A DNA stretch of 64,000 nt. Origin: Fuscovulum blasticum DSM 2131. GTDB taxonomy: Bacteria; Pseudomonadota; Alphaproteobacteria; Rhodobacterales; Rhodobacteraceae. Below, one piece after another: positions 16,583-24,707 of the stretch. Numbering within the stretch: position 1 is the first letter of the stretch; each line of letters opens with the position of its first letter. The translations under genes were made by a program, and so were the position numbers. The notes under the pieces were generated by a model that saw only the letters and a list, made by a program, of their open reading frames with translations, did not search any database and had not been told where the DNA came from. The stretch is taken from the NCBI RefSeq assembly GCF_003034965.1, contig NZ_PZKE01000004.1, forward strand, positions 124,001-188,000, given 5' to 3'.

Positions 16583-17929
16583 TCAGGGGGGCGGGGTGTG
16601 TGTCTGTTCCGGGCAAAGCCGGATGGTGGCGGAAAAGCCGCCGGCTTGGCCGGGCAAGGGCGATGCCAGCGTCAGCGTGGTGCCGCTGCGTTCGGCAATG
16701 GTGCGCACGATGGCCAGCCCCAGGCCGCTGCCGCTGCCCGCGCCCGTGCCACGCACGAAGCGACCTGAAAGCGAAGCCAGCACGTCCGGGGGCACGGCGG
16801 GGCCGTCATTCTCGACCTTGAGCCAACCATCAGGCGCCAGATTTACCCGCACCGGCCCCCCGCCTCCATGGCGCAGCGCGTTTTCAACAAGGTTGCGCGC
16901 GACGATGGCAACGGCGTCAGGGTCAAGGTCTGACAGTACTGCATCGGGCGGCAGGGACCATTCGATCCGGCCCTGATCGGCCCCACGGGAGAAGTCCTGC
17001 GCCACCAGTTGCAGGACGGGTCGCAGATCCTGCGGCCGGTCGGTCATCAGCCTCGCCCCTTCGGCGCGGGCAAGCTGCATCAACCGCTCGGCCAGCCGTG
17101 TCAGGCGCTTCAGGACGGCTTCGATCTCGTCGGCGCGGGCGGCGGTGTCGGTCTCGCGGGTCTGCCCGCGCAGGCGCTGGATCTGGGCAATCGCCCCGGC
17201 CAGCGGCGTGCGCAGCTCATGCGCGGCGTTCGAGGCAAAACTGCGTTCGGCGTCAAAGGCCTTGCCAAGCCGAAGGAACAACTGGTTCACCGTTTCGCCG
17301 ATGGGGCGCAGCTCCTCTGGCAGGGTCTCGGTCCGCAAGGCGGACAGGTCATTCGCATTGCGGCGGGCAAGCTGCTGGCGCAGCACCCCCAACGGTCTCA
17401 GCCCGTAGCCCAGCCCGTAAGCAATGCCCACCAGACTGAGCGGGATCACCAGCCCCAGCGGCAGCGCCAGGGCCAGCGCCACCTCGCCCGCCACCTCATG
17501 CCGATGCGCCATCGGTTCGGCTATGGTCAGGATGATGGAGCCGCGAACCGCCGCTTCCTGATAGAAACGGAAACCTTCCGTCTGGTGGAAGCCAGGCTGG
17601 TCAAGCACGGGGAACTGCGCCGGATCGGCGCGATGCGAGGCCAGCAGCACACGTCCCTGCGGATCGCGGACCAGATAGGTGAAGTATTCCTCGTGCTGGT
17701 CCAGCGCGGTGACGTGCTGGGTGATTCCCTCCTCGTCACGGCCCAGAACGTCGATCACGGCCAGTTGCAGAATGCGTTGCCCGGTTTCCTGCAGGGCGGA
17801 ATCGAAAACCTCGTTCATTTCGCGCAGCAGCAATTGCCAGGTGATTGCGGCGGCGGCCACCCAGACCAGCGTGACCGCCAGCGCCAGCGCCAGCGCGGAT
17901 CGCAGCCGAAGCGACGCGGGGCGTTTCAT
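16583..17929 (-). CDS. Sensor histidine kinase (QseC/PmrB-like)
   Basis: A 448-residue membrane kinase. TM1 spans about 12-33 and TM2 about 150-172, with a periplasmic sensor domain of about 115 residues between them. A HAMP-like linker follows, then the H-box FASNAAHELRTPL with phospho-accepting His237, the N-box NLVENALRHG and the G-box GSGSGLGLAIVRTI. It overlaps the response regulator gene by 4 bases (ATGA). The neighbouring divergent operon with a poly-Asp protein and PepSY proteins, and the adjacent VIT protein, make a metal or redox signal plausible, but the ligand is not visible in the sequence. Confidence 0.9.
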   Translation of the reverse strand: MKRPASLRLRSALALALAVTLVWVAAAAITWQLLLREMNEVFDSALQETGQRILQLAVIDVLGRDEEGITQHVTALDQHEEYFTYLVRDPQGRVLLASHRADPAQFPVLDQPGFHQTEGFRFYQEAAVRGSIILTIAEPMAHRHEVAGEVALALALPLGLVIPLSLVGIAYGLGYGLRPLGVLRQQLARRNANDLSALRTETLPEELRPIGETVNQLFLRLGKAFDAERSFASNAAHELRTPLAGAIAQIQRLRGQTRETDTAARADEIEAVLKRLTRLAERLMQLARAEGARLMTDRPQDLRPVLQLVAQDFSRGADQGRIEWSLPPDAVLSDLDPDAVAIVARNLVENALRHGGGGPVRVNLAPDGWLKVENDGPAVPPDVLASLSGRFVRGTGAGSGSGLGLAIVRTIAERSGTTLTLASPLPGQAGGFSATIRLCPEQTHTPPP

Positions 17930-18585
17930 GGGCGCCCCAGCCGATAGCCAAGGCCGCGTTCCGTGGCGATCACCCCGGCCCCAAGTTTCTTGCGCAGCCG
18001 GCTTACATGCACTTCGATGGCATTGCTTTCGACATCGGCGTCAAAGGAATACAGGTGTTCCTCAAGCTGGGATCTGGTCAGCAGTTGCGATGGCCGGGAC
18101 AGGAAGGCCTCGAACAGCACCCATTCACGGGCCGTCAGCGCAACCGGCTTGCCCGCGCGGCGGATGCTGCGGACGGCAAGATCAATCTCAAGATCGCCAA
18201 ATCGCATCACCGGGTTCGGATTGCCGGAGTAGCGCCGCGCCACCGCGCCGATGCGGGCGGAAAGCTCGGCCAGGTCAAAGGGCTTGACCAGATAGTCATC
18301 GGCCCCGGCATTCAGCCCGTCGATCCGGTCTGAAATCTGGTCAAGCGCGGTCAGGATGATGACCGGCGTCGTGTTGCCCCTGCTGCGCAGGGTCTTGAGG
18401 AACGGGATGCCACGCCCATCGGGCAGCATCAGATCAAGCAGGATCAGGTCAAAACTGGCGCCGGCAAGTGCATCCTGCGCCTCGTCCAGCCGCATGGCCC
18501 AATCAACGGAATGGCCATCCGCCTCGATCTGTTCGCGCACGGCGGCGCCGATCACCTTGTCATCCTCGATCAGCAGAATCCGCAT
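17926..18585 (-). CDS. OmpR-family response regulator
   Basis: A 219-residue two-domain regulator. The receiver domain has the acidic pair Glu7-Asp8-Asp9, phospho-acceptor Asp51 (LILLDLMLPDG), Thr79 (IILTALD) and Lys101 (DDYLVKPFD). The C-terminal winged helix (about 127-217) has ALTAREWVLFEAFLSRP and the recognition segment SNAIEVHVSRLRKKL. It is first in the operon with the sensor kinase and faces the PepSY/DUF2271/ApbE operon across a 153-base promoter region, its probable target. Confidence 0.93.
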   Translation of the reverse strand: MRILLIEDDKVIGAAVREQIEADGHSVDWAMRLDEAQDALAGASFDLILLDLMLPDGRGIPFLKTLRSRGNTTPVIILTALDQISDRIDGLNAGADDYLVKPFDLAELSARIGAVARRYSGNPNPVMRFGDLEIDLAVRSIRRAGKPVALTAREWVLFEAFLSRPSQLLTRSQLEEHLYSFDADVESNAIEVHVSRLRKKLGAGVIATERGLGYRLGRP

Positions 18586-18738
18586 CTTGCCCTCTGGCCG
18601 CGCAATGAACCTCTGGTGCCTGTCTTCTAATGTCCCAACCTGACGGTAGCCTTAAGCACTTTCTGGCAGCGCTTCAGGATGCTGTCAGATTCGTGGCGCA
18701 AAAGGCATTCAATCGACGACCGCGCCGGAGTTTCATTG
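18586..18738. promoter_or_regulatory. Divergent promoter region, response regulator / PepSY operon
   Basis: The 153-base gap separates the divergent regulator operon from the electron-transfer-like operon. A possible direct repeat (TCAGGAT and TCAGATT, 11 bases apart, around 18674-18692) has the spacing of an OmpR-type box. No strong -35/-10 pair stands out. Confidence 0.35.
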
Positions 18739-19053
18739 ATGCGAAAGACCCTCACCGTTCTGACACTGGCAGCCCTGATGGCGGCTGGCGCGGTACGGGC
18801 CGACGATGATTGCGTCGTTCCGATGACCGATTGGCAACCACGCGAGGCCGTCGCCCGTCTGGCTGCCGAAAAAGGTTGGACCGTGCGGCGGATCAAGATC
18901 GACGATGGCTGCTACGAGATCGTCGGCACCGATGCCACCGGACGCAGGATCGAGGTCAAGCTCCATCCCGGCACCTTGAGCGTTGTCGAGATGGAATACG
19001 AAGACAACGATGAACACGAGGGTGGTCACGGCCTGAAGCAAGGCGACGACTGA
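18739..19053 (+). CDS. Periplasmic PepSY-domain protein
   Basis: A 104-residue protein with a signal peptide (residues 1-21, TLTVLTLAALMAAGAVRA) and a single PepSY-like domain (WQPREAVARLAAEKGWTVRRI, DGCYEIVGTDATGRRIEVKLHPGTLSVVEMEYED). ATG 18739 is preceded by GGAG with an 8-base spacer. The acidic, His-containing tail (EDNDEHEGGHGLKQ) could bind a metal. Small PepSY proteins are often found beside two-component systems and PepSY membrane reductases; here it is the first gene of the divergent operon. The exact role is unknown, perhaps an inhibitor or a carrier for the reductase. Confidence 0.8.
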   Translation: MRKTLTVLTLAALMAAGAVRADDDCVVPMTDWQPREAVARLAAEKGWTVRRIKIDDGCYEIVGTDATGRRIEVKLHPGTLSVVEMEYEDNDEHEGGHGLKQGDD

Positions 19054-19136
19054 CCCCTTTCCCCTGATGCCTTTTGACGGCGCCTCCGGCCTGTGGTCGG
19101 GGACCGGCTTTCCATGTCCTGAAGGAGCGAAACCTT

Positions 19137-19508
19137 ATGAAACTCTCTGCACTCATGACCCTTCTGAGCACGGCGATCGGTTCTGCCGGCGCAGCCCCGG
19201 CACCGGCCTGCGCCCTGACCCTGCCGCCGCTGGCCGGCGCATCGGCCAATGGTGTGGCCGAAGTGCCCGGCCGGGCGCCCGGGGTTCTGCTGGTGGATGG
19301 TGATGATGATCTGGGTGGCTGGCTGTTCTTTGGACACGACCACGATGACGACGACGATGATGATGACGACGACTGCGACGATGATGATGACGATGAACAC
19401 GAATGTGGCGGCAAAGGCGGTGGCAACGCCGCGCCGGCGGGTTCGGTTGCGCCGCCGAAGAACGGCCTGTTCGGGGGCGGCAAGCCGCCTGTCGTCAAGA
19501 CCAACTGA
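19137..19508 (+). CDS. Exported poly-aspartate protein
   Basis: A 123-residue protein with a signal-peptide-like N-terminus (MKLSALMTLLSTAIGSAGA). Residues 67-90 are almost all acidic: HDH, a run of ten Asp, Cys, six Asp, then EHEC. A Gly/Pro-rich tail carrying Lys residues follows. The low-complexity block could bind divalent metals such as Ca, Fe or Mn, or organise mineral. GAAGGAG is 9 bases before the ATG, and the gene lies between the PepSY and DUF2271 genes, so it is very likely expressed. I know no characterised homologue. Its codons alternate GAC and GAT, which argues against a simple sequencing artefact. Confidence 0.7.
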   Translation: MKLSALMTLLSTAIGSAGAAPAPACALTLPPLAGASANGVAEVPGRAPGVLLVDGDDDLGGWLFFGHDHDDDDDDDDDDCDDDDDDEHECGGKGGGNAAPAGSVAPPKNGLFGGGKPPVVKTN

Positions 19509-19535
19509 TCGCTGAACCATTCAAAGGAAAGAAAA

Positions 19536-20012
19536 ATGCTGGCAAAATCGTTCATCTCTGCCCTTGTGCTGACCACGGCACTGACCGTTCCCGGCCTTGC
19601 GCAGGCCCGCCCGGTGACCTTGACCGTCAACCTTTCGCAATATGGCGGGGACGGTGCCTATCTGGCGGTCTATGTCACCGATCCGGCCGGTGCCTATGCC
19701 GGCAGTCTGTGGATGGCGGGGGGCAAGGCCAAGTATTATCGCCACCTGTCCGACTGGGCTCGCTTCACCGGCGAGAACATCGCCGAGGTGAACGGCATAA
19801 CCGGCGCAAGCGTCGGCGCGGGCCGCAGCCTTGAACTGTCGATGGATCTTGCCGACGCGCTGTTCGATGCCGGTTACACGCTGCACATTGATGCCGCGGT
19901 CGAGGACATGCGCGACAGTCCGAACGAGATTGCCGTGCCGCTGACGGCCGCCGGGGCGGGCCAGGCCGTTGCGGGCCGCCAATACATCGCCGATTTCACC
20001 TACGGCTTCTGA
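19536..20012 (+). CDS. DUF2271 periplasmic protein, probable flavinylation target
   Basis: A 158-residue protein with a signal peptide (1-24, ending AQA) and a DUF2271 domain (LTVNLSQYGGDGAYLAVYVTD, GSLWMAGGKAKYYRHLSDW). Residues 85-92, VNGITGAS, closely match the D-x-x-[ST]-G-A-[ST] motif that ApbE flavin transferases modify in NqrC and RnfG; Ser92 would carry the FMN. The next genes encode a flavin-containing PepSY reductase and ApbE itself, which fits a periplasmic flavoprotein that receives electrons from the membrane reductase. The motif match is seen; modification is inferred. Confidence 0.8.
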   Translation: MLAKSFISALVLTTALTVPGLAQARPVTLTVNLSQYGGDGAYLAVYVTDPAGAYAGSLWMAGGKAKYYRHLSDWARFTGENIAEVNGITGASVGAGRSLELSMDLADALFDAGYTLHIDAAVEDMRDSPNEIAVPLTAAGAGQAVAGRQYIADFTYGF

Positions 20013-20025
20013 ACAGGACCACGCC

Positions 20026-22233
20026 ATGATGCGCCGCCTTCACCGCTGGCCGGGCCTGCTGGCCGCGGCTTTCCTGATCATGCTTGCCGTAAGCGGCGCG
20101 ATACTGTCGGTCTTTCCGGCGGCTGAACGGATTGCGTCACCTGCCGCAGTGCAGGGCCAGACGGTGGCGGAGCTTGCCGCGCTGGTGCTGGACCAGCACC
20201 CCGGAGCCGAGCAGATTCGGCGTTCGCCGTCGGGAAAGATCACCGTCTGGTGGTTTGACGGCGGGACACCGGGTGCGGCGGTGATCGACCCGGCTACCGG
20301 CCAGGATGTGGCCAGCGCCGACAAGAGTGTCATCCGGCAATGGCTGACCGCCTTTCACCGCTCGTTATTGCTGGATGACGCGGGGCGGATGACCATGGCG
20401 GCGGCGGCCTTCGCGATGCTGTGTCTGGCGCTTTCGGGCAGCCTGCTGGTGGCCCGGCGGGTTGGTGGCTGGCGAAAGTGGTTCAGCCGCCTGCGCGGGC
20501 CGCTGGCCGGGCGACTGCACACCGAGCTGGCCCGCCTTGCCGTGGTGGGGCTGGGCATTTCTGCGATCACCGCCCTGTGGATGGCTGCCGCGACCTTTGA
20601 CCTGTTGCCTGTCGACGAGGCGAACCCCGCCTTTCCGGCCACTGTCAGCGGCCAGACCGGGGTTATGCCGTCCGCGATTCCCGCCCTTCAGGAAACTCCG
20701 GTCGCGGATTTGCGTGAACTGGCCTTTCCTGCTGCGGATGATGCCAGCGATGTCTACACGCTGACCACTTCGCAGGGCACCGGCTATCTTGACCAGGGAA
20801 CCGGAGCGTTGCTGGTCTGGGCCACGCCCGGGCCTTGGGCGCGTGCCTATGAATGGGTCTATCTGCTGCACACGGGTGAGGGGGCCGCGCTCTGGGGGCT
20901 TGCCCTTGGGCTAATGGTGCTGGCCACCCCCGCGCTTGCCATAACGGGCGCGATCCTCTGGGCGCAGGGCCGGCGCGGTCGGCCCCGGCTGCGGGGCATG
21001 GTCGCGGCCGCGCGGGCTGAGACCGTAATTCTGGTCGGCTCCGAGGGGGGCAGCACCTGGGGCTTTGCCGCAACGCTGGCGCGCGCGCTGCAGGCCGCCG
21101 GTCAGGCCGTACACATGGCACCGCTGTCCTCGTTTTCTCCTGCCGACTACATTGCGGCGCGGCGAATCCTGGTGCTGACGGCCACCTGGGGCGATGGGGC
21201 AGCGCCGTCTTCCGCCAAGGGGGGGCTTGAACGACTGGCCGCCGCGCGGCCGCTGGCCGACGTGCCGCTTGCGGTTCTGGGCTTTGGCGACAGCAGCTTT
21301 CCAGATTTCTGCGGTTTTGCCGTGGCCTTCGAGGCCGCCGCGCGCGACCGTGGCTGGAACCTGCTGTTGCCGGGGGAACGCATTGATCGCCAGTCGCCGC
21401 AGGAATTCGCCCGCTGGGGGCGTGCGCTTGGTCAGGCGCTTGGCTTGCCGCTGGAGCTGAACCATCAGCCGGATACGCCGCCGGTCACAAGCCTGACCCT
21501 GATCTCGCGCCGCAATTATGGCGAGGCGGTGCAGGCCCCGGCCGCGATCCTGCGCTTTGCCGTACCGAAGGCAGGCTTGTGGCGCCGGTTGACCGGGCGC
21601 GGTTTCGGACGGTTCCGCGCAGGTGATCTGCTGGGCATCCTGCCCCAGGGGGCCGCCGTGCCGCGGTTCTATTCGCTGGCCTCGTGCCACCGAGACGGGT
21701 TTGTCGAAATTGCCGTGCGCAAGCATCCTGGCGGGTTGTGCTCGGGCCAACTGATGGCGCTGCAACCGGGGCAGTCGGTACAAGCCTTCCTGCGCCCGAA
21801 TCCGGCCTTCCAGCCTGACCGTGGCACCACCCCGCTGATCCTGATCGGCGCGGGCACCGGCATCGGTCCGCTGGCGGGGTTCATCCGCGCGGAAGGTGGG
21901 CGGCGACCCGTTCACCTGTGGTTCGGCGCGCGCCATCCTGATGCTGACCTGCTGTTCGGCGAAGATCTTGAACGCTGGTCGGATGAGGGGCGCCTGACGG
22001 GGTTGCGTACCGCCTTTTCCCGCAGCGGTCCGCGTCAGCATGTGCAGGACGCCCTGCGTGGGGATGCCTTGGCCCTGCGGGCGCTGATCGCGCGTGGCGC
22101 CCGGATCATGGTCTGCGGCGGGCGGGACATGGCAAGGGGCGTGCAGGGCGCACTGAACGAGATCCTGGCGCCGATGGATCTGACCCTTGTCACGCTGAAA
22201 TCCGAGGGGCGCTATGTCGAAGACACCTACTGA
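20026..22233 (+). CDS. PepSY-type membrane flavoreductase (PepSY_TM + flavodoxin + FNR domains)
   Basis: A 735-residue fusion. An N-terminal PepSY_TM module (about 1-330) has several hydrophobic helices and recurring His motifs (LHRW, FHRS, LHTE, LHTG) that may bind haem b. Next is a flavodoxin-like domain (about 338-475; VGSEGGSTWGF, LTATWGDG, LGFGDSSF). A ferredoxin-NADP reductase domain ends it, with the FAD motif RFYSLAS, the NADPH motif GAGTGIGPLAGF and CGGRDMARGV. Electrons would run NADPH to FAD to FMN to membrane haems to a periplasmic acceptor. ATG 20026 follows AGGA by 7 bases. It overlaps apbE by 20 bases. Confidence 0.85.
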   Translation: MMRRLHRWPGLLAAAFLIMLAVSGAILSVFPAAERIASPAAVQGQTVAELAALVLDQHPGAEQIRRSPSGKITVWWFDGGTPGAAVIDPATGQDVASADKSVIRQWLTAFHRSLLLDDAGRMTMAAAAFAMLCLALSGSLLVARRVGGWRKWFSRLRGPLAGRLHTELARLAVVGLGISAITALWMAAATFDLLPVDEANPAFPATVSGQTGVMPSAIPALQETPVADLRELAFPAADDASDVYTLTTSQGTGYLDQGTGALLVWATPGPWARAYEWVYLLHTGEGAALWGLALGLMVLATPALAITGAILWAQGRRGRPRLRGMVAAARAETVILVGSEGGSTWGFAATLARALQAAGQAVHMAPLSSFSPADYIAARRILVLTATWGDGAAPSSAKGGLERLAAARPLADVPLAVLGFGDSSFPDFCGFAVAFEAAARDRGWNLLLPGERIDRQSPQEFARWGRALGQALGLPLELNHQPDTPPVTSLTLISRRNYGEAVQAPAAILRFAVPKAGLWRRLTGRGFGRFRAGDLLGILPQGAAVPRFYSLASCHRDGFVEIAVRKHPGGLCSGQLMALQPGQSVQAFLRPNPAFQPDRGTTPLILIGAGTGIGPLAGFIRAEGGRRPVHLWFGARHPDADLLFGEDLERWSDEGRLTGLRTAFSRSGPRQHVQDALRGDALALRALIARGARIMVCGGRDMARGVQGALNEILAPMDLTLVTLKSEGRYVEDTY

Positions 22234-23164
22234 TCCGCACCGGATGCTTCTGTCGGGCCCGACGATGGGAAGCCGCTGGTCCGTCTTGCTGGACGAACCG
22301 GCCAAGCCCGATGCCCATGCCTTGCAAGCGGCCTTGCAGGCGGCGGTGGATGAGGTGGACGCCCAGATGTCCACCTGGAAGCCCGACAGCGATCTGATGC
22401 TGTTCAACGCGGCTCCTTGCGGGGACTGGGTTGTTCTGCCCGCGGGGCTGATGGCCGTGCTGCGGGCGGGCGTGCAGATCGGCCGCGCAACCAAAGGCGC
22501 GTTCGAGATGAATGTCGGGGCCGCCGTGCGTGCCTGGGGCTTCGGGTCCGATCCGGCAGACCTGGCCGCCATACGCGCGGCAAGCGGCGCTGCGCGTGTC
22601 TCTTCCGTCGCGGCGCTGGAGCTGGACCCGGCCCGTCAGGCCGCGCGCAAGACGGCACTGCTTGCACTCGATCTGTCGGGAATCGCCAAGGGATATGGGG
22701 TGGACAGGCTGGCCGAGGTTGTTGCCGGTCACGGACTGAGCCGGGCGCTGTGCGCGATTGATGGCGAAGTGCGGGCGCTTGGCCGCCAGGCTGATGGTTC
22801 GCCCTGGTCCGTTGCCATCGAAACACCTGACAGTCCCGACCGGGCGCCCCATTCCATGCTGGCATTGACCGAAGGCGCGGTGGCAACCTCGGGTGACTAC
22901 CGGCACTTTCTGACCGTCAGGGGACGGCGGTTGCCACATACCATTGACCCGCGCCGTGGATCACCGCTTGTGGACGGCCCCGCATCGGTCAGCGTCATGG
23001 CGGCCGATTGCATGACGGCGGATGCAATGGCGACGGCCCTGATGGTGATGGGCAAGGACGAGGGGCTTGCCTTCGCGCGGCAACACGCCATCAGCGCCCT
23101 GTTTCTGCTGCGCGATGGTGCGGCCCTGCGATCTGTCGGCAGCGGCATCTTCGCGGACGGCTGA
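22214..23164 (+). CDS. apbE: FAD:protein FMN transferase (ApbE)
   Basis: A 316-residue flavin transferase that attaches FMN from FAD to a Ser/Thr of target proteins. Family features are GPTMGSRWSV (15-24), DAQMSTWKPDSDLMLFN, FEMNVG, DLSGIAKGYGVDRLAE, and the C-terminal HTIDPRRGSPL and MTADAMATALMVMG with metal-binding Asp/Thr. Unusually for a bacterial ApbE there is no signal peptide or lipobox, so it should act in the cytoplasm or be exported by another route. It closes the operon and most likely modifies the DUF2271 protein encoded two genes upstream. Confidence 0.9.
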   Translation: MSKTPTDPHRMLLSGPTMGSRWSVLLDEPAKPDAHALQAALQAAVDEVDAQMSTWKPDSDLMLFNAAPCGDWVVLPAGLMAVLRAGVQIGRATKGAFEMNVGAAVRAWGFGSDPADLAAIRAASGAARVSSVAALELDPARQAARKTALLALDLSGIAKGYGVDRLAEVVAGHGLSRALCAIDGEVRALGRQADGSPWSVAIETPDSPDRAPHSMLALTEGAVATSGDYRHFLTVRGRRLPHTIDPRRGSPLVDGPASVSVMAADCMTADAMATALMVMGKDEGLAFARQHAISALFLLRDGAALRSVGSGIFADG

Positions 23165-23292
23165 ACGGTGCGGCCATGACGGCCCCGCAACCGCCTGCCC
23201 ATTCCCGCAAAAGACAGGGCAGGAGGCTTGTCCTTGACCATGGGCCAGGCTTCGGACACCGGCACGGGGGCTATCCCGCGCGCGGCATCTGT

Positions 23293-24228
23293 TCACGATG
23301 GCGGCGATGTCCGGTCTTTCAGCCAGTCCAGCACCTCGGCCCGGCTGGCCTTGCCGCCGCGGGGGCCGTGGCGGGTGACCGAGCGGGCGGCGGCGGCCAC
23401 GGCGAACTCCAGCGCCGCTTCAAAGGCATGATCCTGTCCAAGACCCCAGGTCAGCGCGGCGCCGAACGTGTCTCCGGCGCCGGTGACATCGGCCACGTTA
23501 ACCCGATGGCCTGGCACCCGCAGCAACCGGCCGTTGTCCAGCGCCTCGGCCCCGTCTTCGGCCATGGTGCGGACCAGCCGGGTGATGCCATGGTCGCGGC
23601 GCCAGGTCTCGGCCAGGGTCAGGGTGTCATGGCCGAAGGTGGCGCGAAAGCCGACCTGGTTGAAGATCACCACCTCGGCCCCTTGCAGATAGGCCGCATC
23701 TGCGGCGGTCGCGCCGCCCACGTCAAGATCGAAGACCATGCGGCGGCCATGGCGGCGCAGGTCCGCCAGCAGAAGATCCTGCGCCAGTGTGCCGTCCGCT
23801 TCATGCAGGCGGCGCGCGCGGTAGAGCGTGGTGTAAAGGAAGCCCGGCTGGCGCAAGGCCGCCATGGTGGCGGGCGGCAGCGGCATGGGTTGCTGGCCCA
23901 TGCGCAGGGTCAGAACAACATGCTCTCCGTCCACCAGAAAGATCAGATTGCGCGAATCCGGGATGCCGGGCTGGCGCAGCATGTGGCGGGTGGAAACGCC
24001 GTTGGCCTGAAGATCGGCGATCAGCCGGTCGGACAGCGCGGTTTCGTTCAGCAAGGAGATGAACTCGGTCTCGCCGCCAAGCGCGGCGTGAACCACCGCC
24101 GCATTGGCGATCGAGCCTCCGCATTCCGCCGGCAGTTCGTCGATGAAATCCTTGTCGGCCAGGCCCGGCCAGCGTTCCGCTGTGAAGTATTCGTCCAGCG
24201 CCACGTCGCCGATGAAGAAGGTCGTCAT
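23293..24228 (-). CDS. PfkB-family sugar/nucleoside kinase
   Basis: A 311-residue ribokinase-fold kinase. The PfkB signature 2 is clear near the C-terminus, DVTGAGDTFGAAL, with the catalytic base Asp in GAGD and the anion hole Gly-Ala-Gly. The N-terminus has the substrate-side ECGGSIANAAVVHAALGG. It would phosphorylate a sugar, nucleoside or similar alcohol with ATP. It is the last gene of a seven-gene operon and overlaps the AllA-like gene by 4 bases; the substrate is probably a breakdown product of what the operon's ABC importer brings in. The open frame extends upstream to 24786 but ATG 24228 matches the family start. Confidence 0.87.
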   Translation of the reverse strand: MTTFFIGDVALDEYFTAERWPGLADKDFIDELPAECGGSIANAAVVHAALGGETEFISLLNETALSDRLIADLQANGVSTRHMLRQPGIPDSRNLIFLVDGEHVVLTLRMGQQPMPLPPATMAALRQPGFLYTTLYRARRLHEADGTLAQDLLLADLRRHGRRMVFDLDVGGATAADAAYLQGAEVVIFNQVGFRATFGHDTLTLAETWRRDHGITRLVRTMAEDGAEALDNGRLLRVPGHRVNVADVTGAGDTFGAALTWGLGQDHAFEAALEFAVAAAARSVTRHGPRGGKASRAEVLDWLKDRTSPPS

Positions 24229-24707
24229 GCCAGCACCCGGACCGGGCCACCCGACACCTCGACCCATGGGTCGGGGCCAAGGCCGCAGGTTGCCATCCAG
24301 TAATAGGGCGTCGGCGCCTTCAGGCCGCGGCAGGCATCGTGCCAGACCCCGCGGTTCATCACTGCAACCTGCCCCGGCCGGATGATGAAGGCGCGCAGGG
24401 TTTCGGCCAGCGGCGCGGGCGCCGTGCCACCCGGGGCGACGGCCAGCACGATGGCGGCGCCGGCGCAGAACAGCGCCTCTTCGGTGCGGGGATGGCGCTC
24501 CATCAGGCGGCAATCCCAGGGGGCGGACGGGCCCTGCGTCATGCCCAGATGGGCCGGCCCGTCGATCAGCGGCGCCAGGGTGTAGCTGTCGCGCCAGCCT
24601 TCGCCCGACATGGGCATGACCCCTTCGCCGGGCGTGCCGGTCAGATCGAACACGCGGCCAAAGGGGGCGAAGGCGTCGGGGGTCAGGGGGATTGCGCGCA
24701 GGGTCAT
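24225..24707 (-). CDS. Ureidoglycolate lyase (AllA)-like cupin
   Basis: A 160-residue protein of the normal AllA length. Conserved-looking segments are PLTPDAFAPFGRVFD (6-20), MERHPRTEEALFCAG with the cupin His/Glu pattern, and MNRGVWHDAC. AllA releases urea from ureidoglycolate in allantoin degradation, but no other allantoin genes are present, so a related N-acyl or carbamoyl lyase activity in this operon is equally possible. Start and stop overlap both neighbours by 4 bases (ATGA), a sign of tight co-translation. Confidence 0.75.
   Translation of the reverse strand: MTLRAIPLTPDAFAPFGRVFDLTGTPGEGVMPMSGEGWRDSYTLAPLIDGPAHLGMTQGPSAPWDCRLMERHPRTEEALFCAGAAIVLAVAPGGTAPAPLAETLRAFIIRPGQVAVMNRGVWHDACRGLKAPTPYYWMATCGLGPDPWVEVSGGPVRVLA

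Noticed and set aside
19340-19410. Sequencing artefact in the poly-Asp coding repeat
   Set aside because: GAC and GAT codons alternate irregularly, the frame stays open on both sides and a good ribosome site precedes the start.
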